Shown one piece after another: positions 25,911 to 35,035 of a stretch of 64,000 nt of DNA. The stretch spans positions 124,001 through 188,000 of the forward strand of contig CAZAEZ010000005.1 in NCBI GenBank assembly GCA_964484205.1, written 5' to 3'. This DNA is from M3007 sp964484205 (lineage in GTDB: Bacteria > Bacteroidota > Bacteroidia > Chitinophagales > Saprospiraceae). The position numbers and the translations under genes were made by a program. The notes under the pieces are model-generated. The model was not told the DNA's origin. It did no database searches and saw only the letters and a program-made list of their open reading frames with translations. Every line of letters begins with the position of its first letter. Within the stretch, counting starts at the first letter, position 1.

Positions 25911-25933
25911 AAAAACCGGGAAATCCGGTTTTT
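25911..25933. terminator. Hairpin after metH
   Basis: AAAAACCGG-GAAAT-CCGGTTTTT is a 9-bp perfect stem with flanking A and T tracts on both sides, so it can act as an intrinsic terminator in either direction. It lies about 80 bp after the metH stop (26011) and about 195 bp before the start of the aminotransferase gene, separating metH transcription from the capsule operon. The rest of the 25717-26010 interval shows only the palindrome at 25951. Confidence 0.7.
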
Positions 25934-25950
25934 AAGCGGCTCGGGCTTGC

Positions 25951-25987
25951 GTAGTGAGGGGGTGACTTCGAGTCACCCCCTCACTAC
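25951..25987. repeat. Perfect palindrome between metH and the capsule operon
   Basis: Arms GTAGTGAGGGGGTGACT and its exact complement (17 bp) flank TCG. The inner 15-bp stem is identical to that of the copy inside the coding frame at 16428-16460; only the 3-base loop differs. Confidence 0.88.
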
Positions 25988-26010
25988 GAAGCACTACCAG
26001 CCGATGGTTT

Positions 26011-29000
26011 TCAAACATCATAATTCAACACCGGCGCCAGCCACCGTTCGGCTTCGGCGATGGACATACCCTTCCGCCGGGCATAACTTTCCACCTGATC
26101 TTTACTGATTTGGCCTAAACCAAAATACCGCGCCTCAGGATGGGCAAAATACCAGCCGCTCACCGATGCGGCGGGGTACATCGCATAACTTTCCGTCAGG
26201 GTGATGCCCACCTTATCGGGCTGTAGCAACTGCCACAAACTGCGTTTTTCCGTGTGCTCCGGGCATGCCGGGTAGCCTGGCGCCGGCCGGATGCCCAGGT
26301 AGTTTTCGGCGATCAACTCGGTATTGCTCAATTGTTCGTCGTTGGCATAGGCCCAAAATTCTTTCCGGACCCGTTCGTGCATGCGCTCGGCCAGCGCTTC
26401 GGCCAGCCGGTCGACCAGTGCCTTCAGCAAAATCGCCTGATAATCGTCGTGTGCCGCTTCAAATTTTTTTACCTGTGCCTCCATGCCGATTCCGGCAGTG
26501 ACGGCAAACGCGCCGATATAATCCGGCCGGCCGCTTTCTTTGGGCGCCACGAAGTCGCTCAGGCAATAATTCGGCAGGCCTTCGGCCTTTTTATTTTGCT
26601 GCCGCAAATGGTGGAGGGTGGTCAGCACGCCCTGTCTGGAATCGTCGGTGAACAATTCCAGATCATCGTCGGCAACACTGTTGGCCGGGAAAAAACCGAT
26701 GACCGCTTTTGCTTGTATCCATTGTTCTGCAACGATTTGCCGCAACATGGCCTGCGCATCGTCGAACAGTTTTTGTGCTTCACGCCCCACTACCGGGTCT
26801 TTCAGAATAGCCGGGTATTTTCCGGCCAGTTGCCAGCTTTGGAAAAAGGGCGTCCAGTCGATGTAATCCACCAGCTCTTCCAAGGGGTACGATTCAAAGG
26901 TTTTTACGCCGAGGAATGTTGGTTTAACGGGGGAGAAGCTTGCCCAGTCGGTTTGCCATTTGTTTGCCCGGGCTTCGGAAAGGCTGCGGAATTGCTTGGC
27001 CGACTGGCGGTTGGCCCGCGCCTGCCGGATTTGCTCGTACTCGGCTTTGATATTTGTTGCAAAGGCCAGTTTCTCCTGCCGGTTTTGCGTGAGCAGCGCA
27101 CTGGCTACGGCCACACTCCGGCTCGCATCGAGCACATGTACGACCGGCGCCGCGCCGTACTGCGGCTCAACTTTCACGGCAGTATGGGTTTTGGAAGTGG
27201 TTGCGCCGCCAATGAGCAGGGGGATCGAAAATCCCTGGCGCTGCATTTCGCGGGCCATGTTCACCATTTCATCGAGCGACGGCGTAATCAGTCCGGACAG
27301 CCCGATGATATCTACCTGGTGCTCCCGGGCACTTTGCAGGATTTTGTCGGCGGGCACCATGACCCCCAGGTCGATCACCTCGTAATTGTTGCAGCCGAGC
27401 ACCACCCCGACAATATTTTTCCCAATGTCGTGTACATCGCCTTTGACCGTGGCAAGCAGGATGCGGCCGCGATGTTGCACGCCCGTATTTTCTTTTTCTT
27501 TTTCAATAAAAGGCGTCAGGTAGGCCACGGCTTTTTTCATCACCCGGGCGCTTTTGACCACCTGCGGCAAAAACATTTTTCCCGCGCCAAACAAATCGCC
27601 CACCACATTCATGCCGTCCATGAGCGGTCCTTCAATTACAACGAGCGGGCTGGGGTATTTCCGACGGGCCTCCTCGGTGTCTGCCTCGATAAAGTCAGTG
27701 ATGCCTTTCACCAGCGCATGGGTAATCCGGGCTTCCACCGGCGCTTCACGCCAGGCGAGATCTTTTTCGACGGCCCGGCCGCCCGCGCTGTCCTTGATCG
27801 ATTCGGCAAAACGAACCAGCGTTTCCGTGGCGCCCGGGTGCCGGTTGAACAGCACATCTTCGATGATCTTCAACAGATCCTTGGGAATTTCTTCGTACAC
27901 CTCGATCAGGCCGGCGTTGACGATCCCCATGTCCATGCCCGCCTGGATGGCATGATAAAGAAACGCGGCATGCATGGCTTCGCGCACCTTGTCGTTGCCT
28001 CGAAACGAAAACGACAAATTGCTCACGCCGCCGCTCACCCGTGCACCCGGGCAGGTTTGCTTGATGATCCGGGTGGCTTCGATGAAGTTGATGGCGTAGT
28101 TGTTGTGCTCGTCGATGCCGGTTGCAATGGCGAAAATATTGGGATCGAAAATGATGTCGCTGGGGTCGAAGCCAAGCTGCTCCGTCAGTATTTTATACGC
28201 CCGTTGGCAAATTTCCACTTTCCGCCCGACGCTGTCGGCTTGCCCCTGTTCGTCGAATGCCATAACAACCACCGCTGCGCCGTGCCGCCGGCAAATTTTG
28301 GCTTGCCGGATAAATTCAGCTTCGCCTTCTTTCAGGGAAATCGAGTTGACGATGCTCTTGCCTTGCAGGCATTTGAGGCCCGCCTCGATCACCTCAAATT
28401 TGGAAGAATCCACCATAACCGGCACCCGGGCAATATCCGGCTCGGCTGCGATCAGGTTTAGAAAATCGACCATGGCCGTTTTGGAATCAAGCAACCCCTC
28501 GTCCATGTTCACGTCGATGATCTGGGCGCCGCTTTCCACCTGTTGGCGGGCTACGCTGAGGGCTTCGGGCAGTTGGCCGGTTTTAATCAGTTTGGAAAAC
28601 GCGCGGGAGCCGGTGACGTTGGTGCGCTCGCCAATGTTTACAAAATTTGTTTCCGGGCGAATAATCAGCGGTTCCAGGCCGGCAAGGGCCGTAAAGCCTT
28701 CAGCGCCGCCGATAGCCGGGTGTGCATTGGGTTGCCGGGGGGCGATGCCCGCCACGTGTTTGGCAATGTGCCGGATGTGTTCCGGCGTGGTGCCGCAGCA
28801 GCCCCCGACAATGTTTACCAGACCCGAGCGGGAAAAGTCTTCGATAAAATCGCACATTTCGTGCGGTGTTTGGTCGTATTCGCCAAACTCATTCGGCAAT
28901 CCGGCATTCGGATAGGCGCTGATGTAACAATCTGCAATTGCCGCGAGGGCTTCCAGGTGAGGGCGCATTTCTTTGGCGCCAAGTGCACAGTTCAGTCCGA

Positions 29001-29730
29001 CGGCAAAAGGCCGGGCATGTTTCACCGAAATCCAGAATGCCTCTACCGTTTGGCCGCTCAGCGTGCGCCCGGAGGCGTCGGTGATCGTACCGGAGATCAG
29101 CAGCGGCACCCGGATGTTTTTTTCTTCAAAAACGGTGTCGATGGCGTACAGCGCCGCCTTGGCATTCAGGGTATCGAAAATGGTTTCGACCAGCAGGAGC
29201 TGCACACCGCCGTCGAGCAGCCCGCGGGTTTGCTCGGCATAGGCTTCAACGGCTTCGTCGAAATGCAGGGCGCGATAACCGGGATTGTTTACATCGGGCG
29301 ACAGCGACAGCGTTTTGTTCAGTGGCCCCAGGGCGCCGGCCACGAAGCGGGGTTTATCCGGATTTGCCTGGCTGAATTCATCCGCCACTTTCCGGGCAAT
29401 ACCCGCCGCTGCGCGGTTGATGTCGTAGGCCAGGCCGGCCGTGTCGTAATCCGCTTGCGAAATGCTGGTTGCGTTGAAGGTATTGGTTTCAATTATATCG
29501 GCGCCGGCCTCCAGGTAGGCCCGGTGAATTGCCTCGATCACATCGGGCCGGGTGAGGGACAGCAGGTCGTTGTTGCCCTGCAGGTCGCGGTGATGGTTTT
29601 TTAATTGCTCGCCCCGAAAATCGGCCTCGTCGAGTTTATATTGCTGGATCATCGTTCCCATGGCGCCGTCGATGATCAGGATGCGGCGTTGCATGGCCTG
29701 GTTAAGTGCGGTAAAATTTGCTTGCGTCAC
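26011..29730 (-). CDS. metH: Cobalamin-dependent methionine synthase
   Basis: This enzyme transfers a methyl group from methyltetrahydrofolate to homocysteine through cobalamin. All modules of the full-length enzyme (~1239 residues) are present in order: homocysteine-binding domain with zinc cysteines in LNCALGAKEM and VGGCCGTTPEH, pterin-binding domain (NIGERTNVTGSRAF), cobalamin cap and Rossmann domain with the cobalt-ligand motif DVHDIGKNIVG, and the activation domain with RPAPGYPACPEHTEK. The open frame begins at 29754 with TTG, but the -7 element TACCTTTG overlaps that codon, so I use the GTG at 29730, which gives the same spacing to RRILIIDGAMGTM as in E. coli MetH. The ATG at 29694 is another option. 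It sits oddly between two polysaccharide gene groups. Confidence 0.95.
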   Translation of the reverse strand: MTQANFTALNQAMQRRILIIDGAMGTMIQQYKLDEADFRGEQLKNHHRDLQGNNDLLSLTRPDVIEAIHRAYLEAGADIIETNTFNATSISQADYDTAGLAYDINRAAAGIARKVADEFSQANPDKPRFVAGALGPLNKTLSLSPDVNNPGYRALHFDEAVEAYAEQTRGLLDGGVQLLLVETIFDTLNAKAALYAIDTVFEEKNIRVPLLISGTITDASGRTLSGQTVEAFWISVKHARPFAVGLNCALGAKEMRPHLEALAAIADCYISAYPNAGLPNEFGEYDQTPHEMCDFIEDFSRSGLVNIVGGCCGTTPEHIRHIAKHVAGIAPRQPNAHPAIGGAEGFTALAGLEPLIIRPETNFVNIGERTNVTGSRAFSKLIKTGQLPEALSVARQQVESGAQIIDVNMDEGLLDSKTAMVDFLNLIAAEPDIARVPVMVDSSKFEVIEAGLKCLQGKSIVNSISLKEGEAEFIRQAKICRRHGAAVVVMAFDEQGQADSVGRKVEICQRAYKILTEQLGFDPSDIIFDPNIFAIATGIDEHNNYAINFIEATRIIKQTCPGARVSGGVSNLSFSFRGNDKVREAMHAAFLYHAIQAGMDMGIVNAGLIEVYEEIPKDLLKIIEDVLFNRHPGATETLVRFAESIKDSAGGRAVEKDLAWREAPVEARITHALVKGITDFIEADTEEARRKYPSPLVVIEGPLMDGMNVVGDLFGAGKMFLPQVVKSARVMKKAVAYLTPFIEKEKENTGVQHRGRILLATVKGDVHDIGKNIVGVVLGCNNYEVIDLGVMVPADKILQSAREHQVDIIGLSGLITPSLDEMVNMAREMQRQGFSIPLLIGGATTSKTHTAVKVEPQYGAAPVVHVLDASRSVAVASALLTQNRQEKLAFATNIKAEYEQIRQARANRQSAKQFRSLSEARANKWQTDWASFSPVKPTFLGVKTFESYPLEELVDYIDWTPFFQSWQLAGKYPAILKDPVVGREAQKLFDDAQAMLRQIVAEQWIQAKAVIGFFPANSVADDDLELFTDDSRQGVLTTLHHLRQQNKKAEGLPNYCLSDFVAPKESGRPDYIGAFAVTAGIGMEAQVKKFEAAHDDYQAILLKALVDRLAEALAERMHERVRKEFWAYANDEQLSNTELIAENYLGIRPAPGYPACPEHTEKRSLWQLLQPDKVGITLTESYAMYPAASVSGWYFAHPEARYFGLGQISKDQVESYARRKGMSIAEAERWLAPVLNYDV

Positions 29731-29751
29731 GGTCCCTGTTGATTGAAGTGG

Positions 29752-29759
29752 CAAAGGTA
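29752..29759 (-). promoter_or_regulatory. -7 element upstream of metH
   Basis: On the minus strand this reads TACCTTTG, a match to the Bacteroidota -7 consensus TAnnTTTG. The expected transcription start is near 29744, leaving a short leader before the GTG at 29730. The -33 part is unclear (a TTG about 15 bp upstream). There is no room for a riboswitch. Confidence 0.6.
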
Positions 29760-29805
29760 AAATTCTGTGCCCGGCAATTGTGTACCCGGATTTGCTTTTT
29801 AAAAA

Positions 29806-30012
29806 TTGGGCTCATTTTCCCAACGGGTTGGTCGTGTCGGCGGGTCGGGGGATGACCCCGACCCCACCCGGGCCAACGCCCAGTACCACCCAACAGTCAT
29901 TTTGAAAAAAAAAACCNNNNNNNNNNTTTGTGACCCGTTTTTTTTTTTTAAATTTTGGCTCTATTTCCCACACGGTGTTGGGGGGGGCGGGGGCCCCCCC
30001 CCCCCCCCCCCC
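29806..30012. other. Scaffold gap and low-quality sequence
   Basis: Ten Ns lie at 29917-29926. On both sides the sequence degenerates into homopolymers: A10 before the gap, T11 after it, then a G-rich stretch and a run of about twenty Cs ending at 30012. The left side (TTGGGCTCATTTTCCCAACGGG) and the right side (TTTGGCTCTATTTCCCACACGG) look like two noisy versions of the same sequence in the same order. This is best read as a poor join of two contig ends; no gene should be called here, and the distance between metH and upxY is not known. Confidence 0.85.
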
Positions 30013-30023
30013 ACGACCGGGCA

Positions 30024-30566
30024 CTAGCCCATGTCCACCCATCCTGTCTTTTGCAAAAAAGCAGCGTCGATCGTGATGAGTAATTGATAGCCCAGCCGTT
30101 CGAGTTCGACCTGAAACTGCTGCCTGTTTTCTTTTTTTATGATCCACCCGCGCAACCCGGCCAGATTCCCGGCGCTTATTTCGATCCGGTCGCCTTCGGA
30201 AAAATTGCCCGGCGCGACCTCAAGTTCCAGGCCATCCTCCAGGGTGACGCGCCGCAACAGGTCAATTTCCGCTGCAGGAATAGCGATCAGATCTTTGTTG
30301 AAACGCACAAATCCGGCCACGTTTTCCGTCTCCAACACAGGCAGGTAGTCCGGTTTGGTGATCTGCACGAACACATAGCAGTTGATCAGCGGCTTTTCGG
30401 TCAGCCGCGTACTGCGCTGGTAACGCCGCAGCAGGCGCTGAAGCGGCACATAGGCATGAATATTTTTTTTATGCAATTGCCGCTGCACCATTTTTTCACA
30501 TTTGGCGCGCGTCAGAACGGCGAACCAACGCGGTTCGGTTTCATGCAATTGGTTGATGTTGCGCAT
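30024..30566 (-). CDS. UpxY-type NusG paralogue, transcription antiterminator
   Basis: This 180-residue protein resembles the specialised NusG paralogues (UpxY in Bacteroides, RfaH elsewhere) that let RNA polymerase complete long capsule operons. The N-terminal NGN domain starts WFAVLTRAKCEKMVQRQLHKKNIHAYVP and includes the typical CYVFVQI strand; the C-terminal KOW part is EGDRIEISAGNLAGLRGWI. The open frame extends to 30605, but the ATG at 30566 starts MRNINQLHETEPRWFAVLT and lies five bases after the wzi stop. It is separated from the main capsule operon by metH and a scaffold gap, yet is the best candidate regulator of that operon. Family call strong; target inferred. Confidence 0.88.
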   Translation of the reverse strand: MRNINQLHETEPRWFAVLTRAKCEKMVQRQLHKKNIHAYVPLQRLLRRYQRSTRLTEKPLINCYVFVQITKPDYLPVLETENVAGFVRFNKDLIAIPAAEIDLLRRVTLEDGLELEVAPGNFSEGDRIEISAGNLAGLRGWIIKKENRQQFQVELERLGYQLLITIDAAFLQKTGWVDMG

Positions 30567-30571
30567 ATTTT

Positions 30572-32284
30572 TTAAAAGTCCCGGTTCCGGTTCCAGACAT
30601 TCCAACGCACGCCAAGGGTCAAATAGCGTGTATCCAGGTCCCTGCTGTTGTCGGCGCTGTTTTTTCGGCGCAGTAGCATCCGGGTTTCCAGGTACAGGTT
30701 GTGCCGGATTTGCCAGCGGGCATCCAACCCGAACAAGTTGATTGTCGCCCGGATGCCCTGGCCGGTGACGTTGCCGTAGTCGTCTGCCCGGCTGCTGTTT
30801 CCTAACAGCGGATTTGCGCCCAGGTTTTCGGATTCCGGATTTTCTCCGGTGCGCGCATGTAAAATGCGTGCCGTGAAGTACCAGCGCGGATGCGGCTGGT
30901 AGCGGGCAATACCAATAAATTCCTTGAAATTGGCCCAGAGCGGGTGTGCCAGCGGCTGGTTGTAATGGGTGTAACTGTTCAGGGAATCAAAACTCGAATA
31001 GGTGTATGGCCGCACGGTATTGTACTCCAACTGAAGATCGAGGTGGTCCAGACCAAAGGCATTGATATATTTGAAACCGGCCTGCCAGCCAAACTTGTTG
31101 CCCCACCAGCCTTTTTCTTCCGGTTTGTATACGGCAGAAAGTAAAAACTCATCGATCAGGAGCTGTCCGTATACCTGAAAACGGTGTAAAAAATTCCAGC
31201 GGCCGTCAAAGCCGAGCAGCACATTATCGGGACTGCCAATCATGCCCTCCACGCTCCGGTAAAGAATGACCGGGTTGAGGTATTGCAGTTCGAACTGGCG
31301 GCTTCGGTTGAACACGGTGGCCTCAAAAAATCCAAAGGCCAGGTTTGGCGTAGCCTGAAAATTCAAATAATGGGCGGCGATGTATTTTTTCGGCAGCAGG
31401 GTATTCGGTGGCCGGGGCACTGCTGTGGAGATCGGGCTGAGCTCCAGAAATAAATTTTGATAATGCAGGCGCCAAACCTGCGTATTGAATTTCAGAAAAT
31501 AGGTGTAATTGCCCACATCGGAAAGGAACAACGACCGGTAACCGTTCCCGATTTGATGCTGACCATGCCCGAGTTGAACGTCGATGTGTTTGGTGACCCG
31601 GGCGCCGATGTAGGCGTTGGCCAGGTTGAAATCGTAGCCGTTGCGGACCTGAAAAGTTGTGCTGCTATATTTTTTGTAAAAACCGGCGCCCGGGATGGAC
31701 TGGTAGTTCCCGATCCATTGGTTTACGTAGTTTGGGAACCGCGCCTGTGTTTCCAGAATATTGGTGTAAAAATAAACCCGGCCGTCCAGGTCGCCCCGCA
31801 CTTCCAGCCCGCGCTGGTTGAGAAATACCAGGTCGGTGTGATCCTGTTCCGGCCCGAGTGCAACGTGCAGCATAGGATTGACCCGGAGATGAAAATCAGG
31901 CGTGTTGACCTCAAACAGGTTGGCCGGCGTGCGGTAAAAAATACCCAGGAAGGATTTTTTTGTTTTGCGCACCTTCAGGCTATCGGCGGCGGCGATCCAT
32001 TCGTTGTTGTCGTCGAGCAGGTATTGCAGGTCAATTTGGGTCAGTGGCGACAACCGTTGGGCGGCACTGTCGGCAGCCAGGGCAATCTGAACCGCATCGC
32101 GCCGGGTGAACGGGCGGAGCTCCGGATGCAGTCCGCGGGACAGTTCCGTGCTGATTTTCAACCGATCCAAAATGTGCTGCGCCGGCGCTTGCAGGGGCAT
32201 GGTTGCGGATTGGCCGGAAAGTGGCGGCAACCAAAGCCATACAAATACCGGCAGGAGGATCAGGAGTTTCCACAATGCGCGCAT
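30572..32284 (-). CDS. Capsule assembly Wzi-like outer-membrane protein
   Basis: This 570-residue protein has a signal peptide (MRALWKLLILLPVFVWLWLPPLSGQS) and then sequence rich in alternating aromatic/polar beta strands to the very end (TLGVRWNVWNRNRDF), as in the Capsule_assem_Wzi family of outer-membrane barrels. Family signatures include GHGQHQIGNGYRSLFLSD and the N-terminal helical segment with LRPFTRRDAVQIAL. Wzi in enteric bacteria binds capsule at the surface. It lies in one run with a deacetylase-like gene upstream and upxY downstream. The family is secure at domain level; a direct role in this strain's capsule is inferred. Confidence 0.85.
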   Translation of the reverse strand: MRALWKLLILLPVFVWLWLPPLSGQSATMPLQAPAQHILDRLKISTELSRGLHPELRPFTRRDAVQIALAADSAAQRLSPLTQIDLQYLLDDNNEWIAAADSLKVRKTKKSFLGIFYRTPANLFEVNTPDFHLRVNPMLHVALGPEQDHTDLVFLNQRGLEVRGDLDGRVYFYTNILETQARFPNYVNQWIGNYQSIPGAGFYKKYSSTTFQVRNGYDFNLANAYIGARVTKHIDVQLGHGQHQIGNGYRSLFLSDVGNYTYFLKFNTQVWRLHYQNLFLELSPISTAVPRPPNTLLPKKYIAAHYLNFQATPNLAFGFFEATVFNRSRQFELQYLNPVILYRSVEGMIGSPDNVLLGFDGRWNFLHRFQVYGQLLIDEFLLSAVYKPEEKGWWGNKFGWQAGFKYINAFGLDHLDLQLEYNTVRPYTYSSFDSLNSYTHYNQPLAHPLWANFKEFIGIARYQPHPRWYFTARILHARTGENPESENLGANPLLGNSSRADDYGNVTGQGIRATINLFGLDARWQIRHNLYLETRMLLRRKNSADNSRDLDTRYLTLGVRWNVWNRNRDF

Positions 32285-32311
32285 GATTCAAAAAAAGTTA
32301 TTCCGCATGAC

Positions 32312-33655
32312 TTAGCCGGCATTGGACGATTGTGCAACAAAATCGCGGTAAACAGCCTGCCAGGGGGCCCAAAAGTACGTGTTCCAGGAAGAGTTGTGCC
32401 ACAACAAAACGAATTCGCCCCGGTGTTTTTTTACCTGGTCGTTTAACCGGATGAGTTGTTCGAACGCTTGTTGCGGGCTGTGTTTTTGATATTGGGCCAG
32501 CGTGATATCCATCGCGATCAGCGGTTTTTCCCGAAGGGGAAGTTCCTCGCGTTTCAGGAAATCAAACACGGGAAATGGACAACAAATCCCGCAGCGAAAC
32601 CCCGCTGCTTCCGGATAGCCCAGGGTGCTGTCCCAGTGCATGCCGGCCTTTGCCCAGCGCCGCCAGGTTTCAGGCGCTGAAAAACAAAGGAAATGCTGCC
32701 GGCCGCTGATTATTTCCTGTGGCGCAATTCGCCGGAGCGATTCCAGTTCCAATTCAAATTTCGCGGCATCGGCGTGCGCTTCGCGCGACGGGTGAAAACC
32801 GATAACATGGCCGCGGTCCGCAATTTTTTGGAGCAGTTTCCGGATAAAAGGGTGCTCCAGGGAATAATAACTATCGGCTGTTTTCGGGCGTTCGCCCAAA
32901 AAATTGAAGTGTGATACCAGGTTGTTTTTTTCAGAAATATCCATCAGTGTATCAAACACATCATAGGGGTCGTGTGCGGCGAAAATCTGATTGCGCAGCC
33001 ACCACCCGGCTTCACGCGCTCCCCCGGGCCGGGCCAAACTACCCGCCAATGTGCGCAAGCGCTGCACCGGCGACCACCAAAGTCGCGGGTGGTCCACATC
33101 GTGGGAAAGATGCATCCGGTACGTTTGAGCCCTGCGGGGTTGTTTCCACCCGAGCCGGCGCAACATTTCCCATATGAATCCGGCGTATTCATTGACCACC
33201 GGGCGGTCAAGAAAGCCTGCCCGGTGGGCCAGGGAAAATTCGCACGGGAAACGGCCAAATTGGTCCCGCTCGGGCCGCACCTGTTCTTCCCAGCGGCTTA
33301 GCATAAAAAACGTACCGGCAACCAGGTCGATACCGCAACGGATCGCGCCTTCCGAGTGCTCAAAATGCGGCCGGCCGAAGATGCCGGTAATTTGCTCGCC
33401 GGGGGAAAAAGGGTGGGGGAGTGCGATTGCGCTTTTCGGAATATTGGCGCTGTCCAAATAATTATTTTCCGGGTGTTTATTGAAAAAATGGTCTTCCAGC
33501 ACAAGCTCCGCGCCATTGGGAAGGACGAACCTGTAGTGTTCCTGCCCGGGCTCAAAATCAAGTTTGAACGGCACACCCAACAACTCGTTCAGCAGCACCG
33601 AAAGTGCATATTGCTTTTCTGCTTTGAATGCGGGTGTTGTGAAAACTTGCAGCAT
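32312..33655 (-). CDS. Polysaccharide deacetylase-like protein (DUF7033 type)
   Basis: This 447-residue cytoplasmic-looking protein has a NodB-like domain in its second half: the metal-binding MHLSHDVDHPR (residues ~190-200), GHVIGFHPSREAH (the H-x-H type site) and the closing FVLLWHNSSWN. The N-terminal ~180 residues match the DUF7033 lead domain often fused to such deacetylases in Bacteroidota. It may deacetylate or otherwise trim N-acetyl groups on a polysaccharide or precursor. The frame extends to 33958, but the ATG at 33655 (MLQVFTTPAFK) lies eight bases after the lhgO stop and is the natural start. No signal peptide, so an intracellular substrate is likely. Confidence 0.8.
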   Translation of the reverse strand: MLQVFTTPAFKAEKQYALSVLLNELLGVPFKLDFEPGQEHYRFVLPNGAELVLEDHFFNKHPENNYLDSANIPKSAIALPHPFSPGEQITGIFGRPHFEHSEGAIRCGIDLVAGTFFMLSRWEEQVRPERDQFGRFPCEFSLAHRAGFLDRPVVNEYAGFIWEMLRRLGWKQPRRAQTYRMHLSHDVDHPRLWWSPVQRLRTLAGSLARPGGAREAGWWLRNQIFAAHDPYDVFDTLMDISEKNNLVSHFNFLGERPKTADSYYSLEHPFIRKLLQKIADRGHVIGFHPSREAHADAAKFELELESLRRIAPQEIISGRQHFLCFSAPETWRRWAKAGMHWDSTLGYPEAAGFRCGICCPFPVFDFLKREELPLREKPLIAMDITLAQYQKHSPQQAFEQLIRLNDQVKKHRGEFVLLWHNSSWNTYFWAPWQAVYRDFVAQSSNAG

Positions 33656-33663
33656 CAGATTTT

Positions 33664-34878
33664 TTATTGAGCCAGTGTTTTCAATTGCTGCAGCGCTCGT
33701 TCTGCCACCGTTTGGCCAACTGCCAGCGAGGCTGTGGCGGCCGGGCTGGGCGCGTTGCAAACGTTGATGATCCGGGGTTTTTCCAAAATTAAAAAATCGT
33801 CCAGCAAAGCGCCTTCCGGGGTGCAGGCCATGGCGCGCACGCCGCTTCGGGCGGGCATCACGTCTTCCGAACGAATTTCGGGGATCAGTCGCTGCAGGGC
33901 GTGTACAAAATATTTTTTGGAAAAAGAGCGGCGCATTTCGTCGAGGCCATAGCGCCAATGGTTGCGGGCCAAACGCCTGAAGCCCGGAAACCGGAGGATT
34001 TCGAAAAGTTCTCCAAAATGAACATCCGAACGGGAATACCCTTCGCGGCGAAAAGCAAGCACGGCATTGGGGCCTGCTTCAATACCGCCACCGATCATCC
34101 GGGTAAAATGGACGCCCAAAAACGGGAAATTTGGGTTGGGCACCGGATAGATCAGGTTGCGCACCAGATGTTCGCGTTCGGGTTTGAGTTGGTAAAATTC
34201 GCCCCGAAAAGGAAGGATTTGCACCCCTGGATGCGCACCGCTGCGTTGGGCGATTTGGTCGGAGTACAAGCCGGCGCAACTGATCACCAGGTTGGCAGCC
34301 ACCTCCCGGTTTGGGCCTGCCACGATGACTTCGTTCCCGGAAACCTGAATTTTTTCAACTTGTACGCCGGTATGAATTTCTCCGCCGGCCTGTTCGACGA
34401 GCTCGGCGTACTTTTTGGTTACCTGGCCGTAATTTGTAATGCCCGCCTGGGGCACCCACACGGCTTCCACGGCCCGGACATGCGGCTCGATCGCGGCAAT
34501 TTCCTCCGGTCCGATTTTGCGCAGGCCATTGAGCCCGTTTGCGATGCCACGCTGGTAGATCATGTCGAGCTGGGGCCGTTCGGCTTGCTCGGTGGCTACG
34601 ATTATTTTCCCGCAGATGTCGAACGGCAAGGCATGTTCGCGGCAAAAGTCGAGCAACATGCTATAGCCTTGCAGGCAATTTTGTGCACGCAAACTGCCCG
34701 GGCGGTAATAAATGCCGCTATGGATAACGCCACTGTTCCGGCTGCTCTGATGGGCGGCTACCGCAGTTTCTTTTTCAAAAACGGCCAGTTTTAGTTCAGG
34801 TCGCTGCCGCAAGAGTTGGAGTGCGGTAGCCAGTCCGGCGATGCCGGCGCCGATGATCAGTGTATCGAATTTTTTCAA
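33664..34878 (-). CDS. lhgO: L-2-hydroxyglutarate oxidase
   Basis: This FAD-dependent oxidoreductase converts L-2-hydroxyglutarate to 2-oxoglutarate. About 404 residues: the Rossmann FAD motif is FDTLIIGAGIAGLATALQLL at the N-terminus, followed by FEKETAVAAHQSSRNSGVIHSGIYY, the LhgO family block, and a C-terminal VMPARSGVRAMACTP with a FAD-contacting loop. The frame can start at an ATG at 34965, but the promoter -7 element (34924-34931) lies downstream of that codon, so I use the TTG at 34878, which gives L/MKKFDTLIIGAGIAGL as in homologues. It heads a run with the deacetylase, Wzi and UpxY genes; the metabolic link to capsule is unclear. Confidence 0.9.
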   Translation of the reverse strand: MKKFDTLIIGAGIAGLATALQLLRQRPELKLAVFEKETAVAAHQSSRNSGVIHSGIYYRPGSLRAQNCLQGYSMLLDFCREHALPFDICGKIIVATEQAERPQLDMIYQRGIANGLNGLRKIGPEEIAAIEPHVRAVEAVWVPQAGITNYGQVTKKYAELVEQAGGEIHTGVQVEKIQVSGNEVIVAGPNREVAANLVISCAGLYSDQIAQRSGAHPGVQILPFRGEFYQLKPEREHLVRNLIYPVPNPNFPFLGVHFTRMIGGGIEAGPNAVLAFRREGYSRSDVHFGELFEILRFPGFRRLARNHWRYGLDEMRRSFSKKYFVHALQRLIPEIRSEDVMPARSGVRAMACTPEGALLDDFLILEKPRIINVCNAPSPAATASLAVGQTVAERALQQLKTLAQ

Positions 34879-34923
34879 CCGGAATAAATTTTTGGATGGA
34901 TAAATATCCGTTTTCGACCCGGC

Positions 34924-34931
34924 CAAAGGTA
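34924..34931 (-). promoter_or_regulatory. -7 element upstream of lhgO
   Basis: The minus strand reads TACCTTTG, matching TAnnTTTG. Transcription would start near 34917, leaving a leader of about 40 bases before the TTG start at 34878. This decides against the upstream ATG at 34965. The -33 element is poorly defined. Confidence 0.6.
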
Positions 34932-35035
34932 GCCTGTCTTTCAAATCGCGCCTCCAATGTTCCATATGAAAAGCGGCAGGGGGCTTTTTTAATCAAAAGC
35001 AGGTTGTTTGTCTGGTACAATCTTTTAGGCAGTCG

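Noticed and set aside
26254..28461. 735-residue plus-strand frame opposite metH
   Set aside because: It is antisense to a fully motif-bearing MetH and has no recognisable domain; long shadow frames are expected at this GC content.
29806..30027. Short frames across the N run and C/G homopolymers
   Set aside because: The sequence is of poor quality with Ns and homopolymers; any reading is an artefact.
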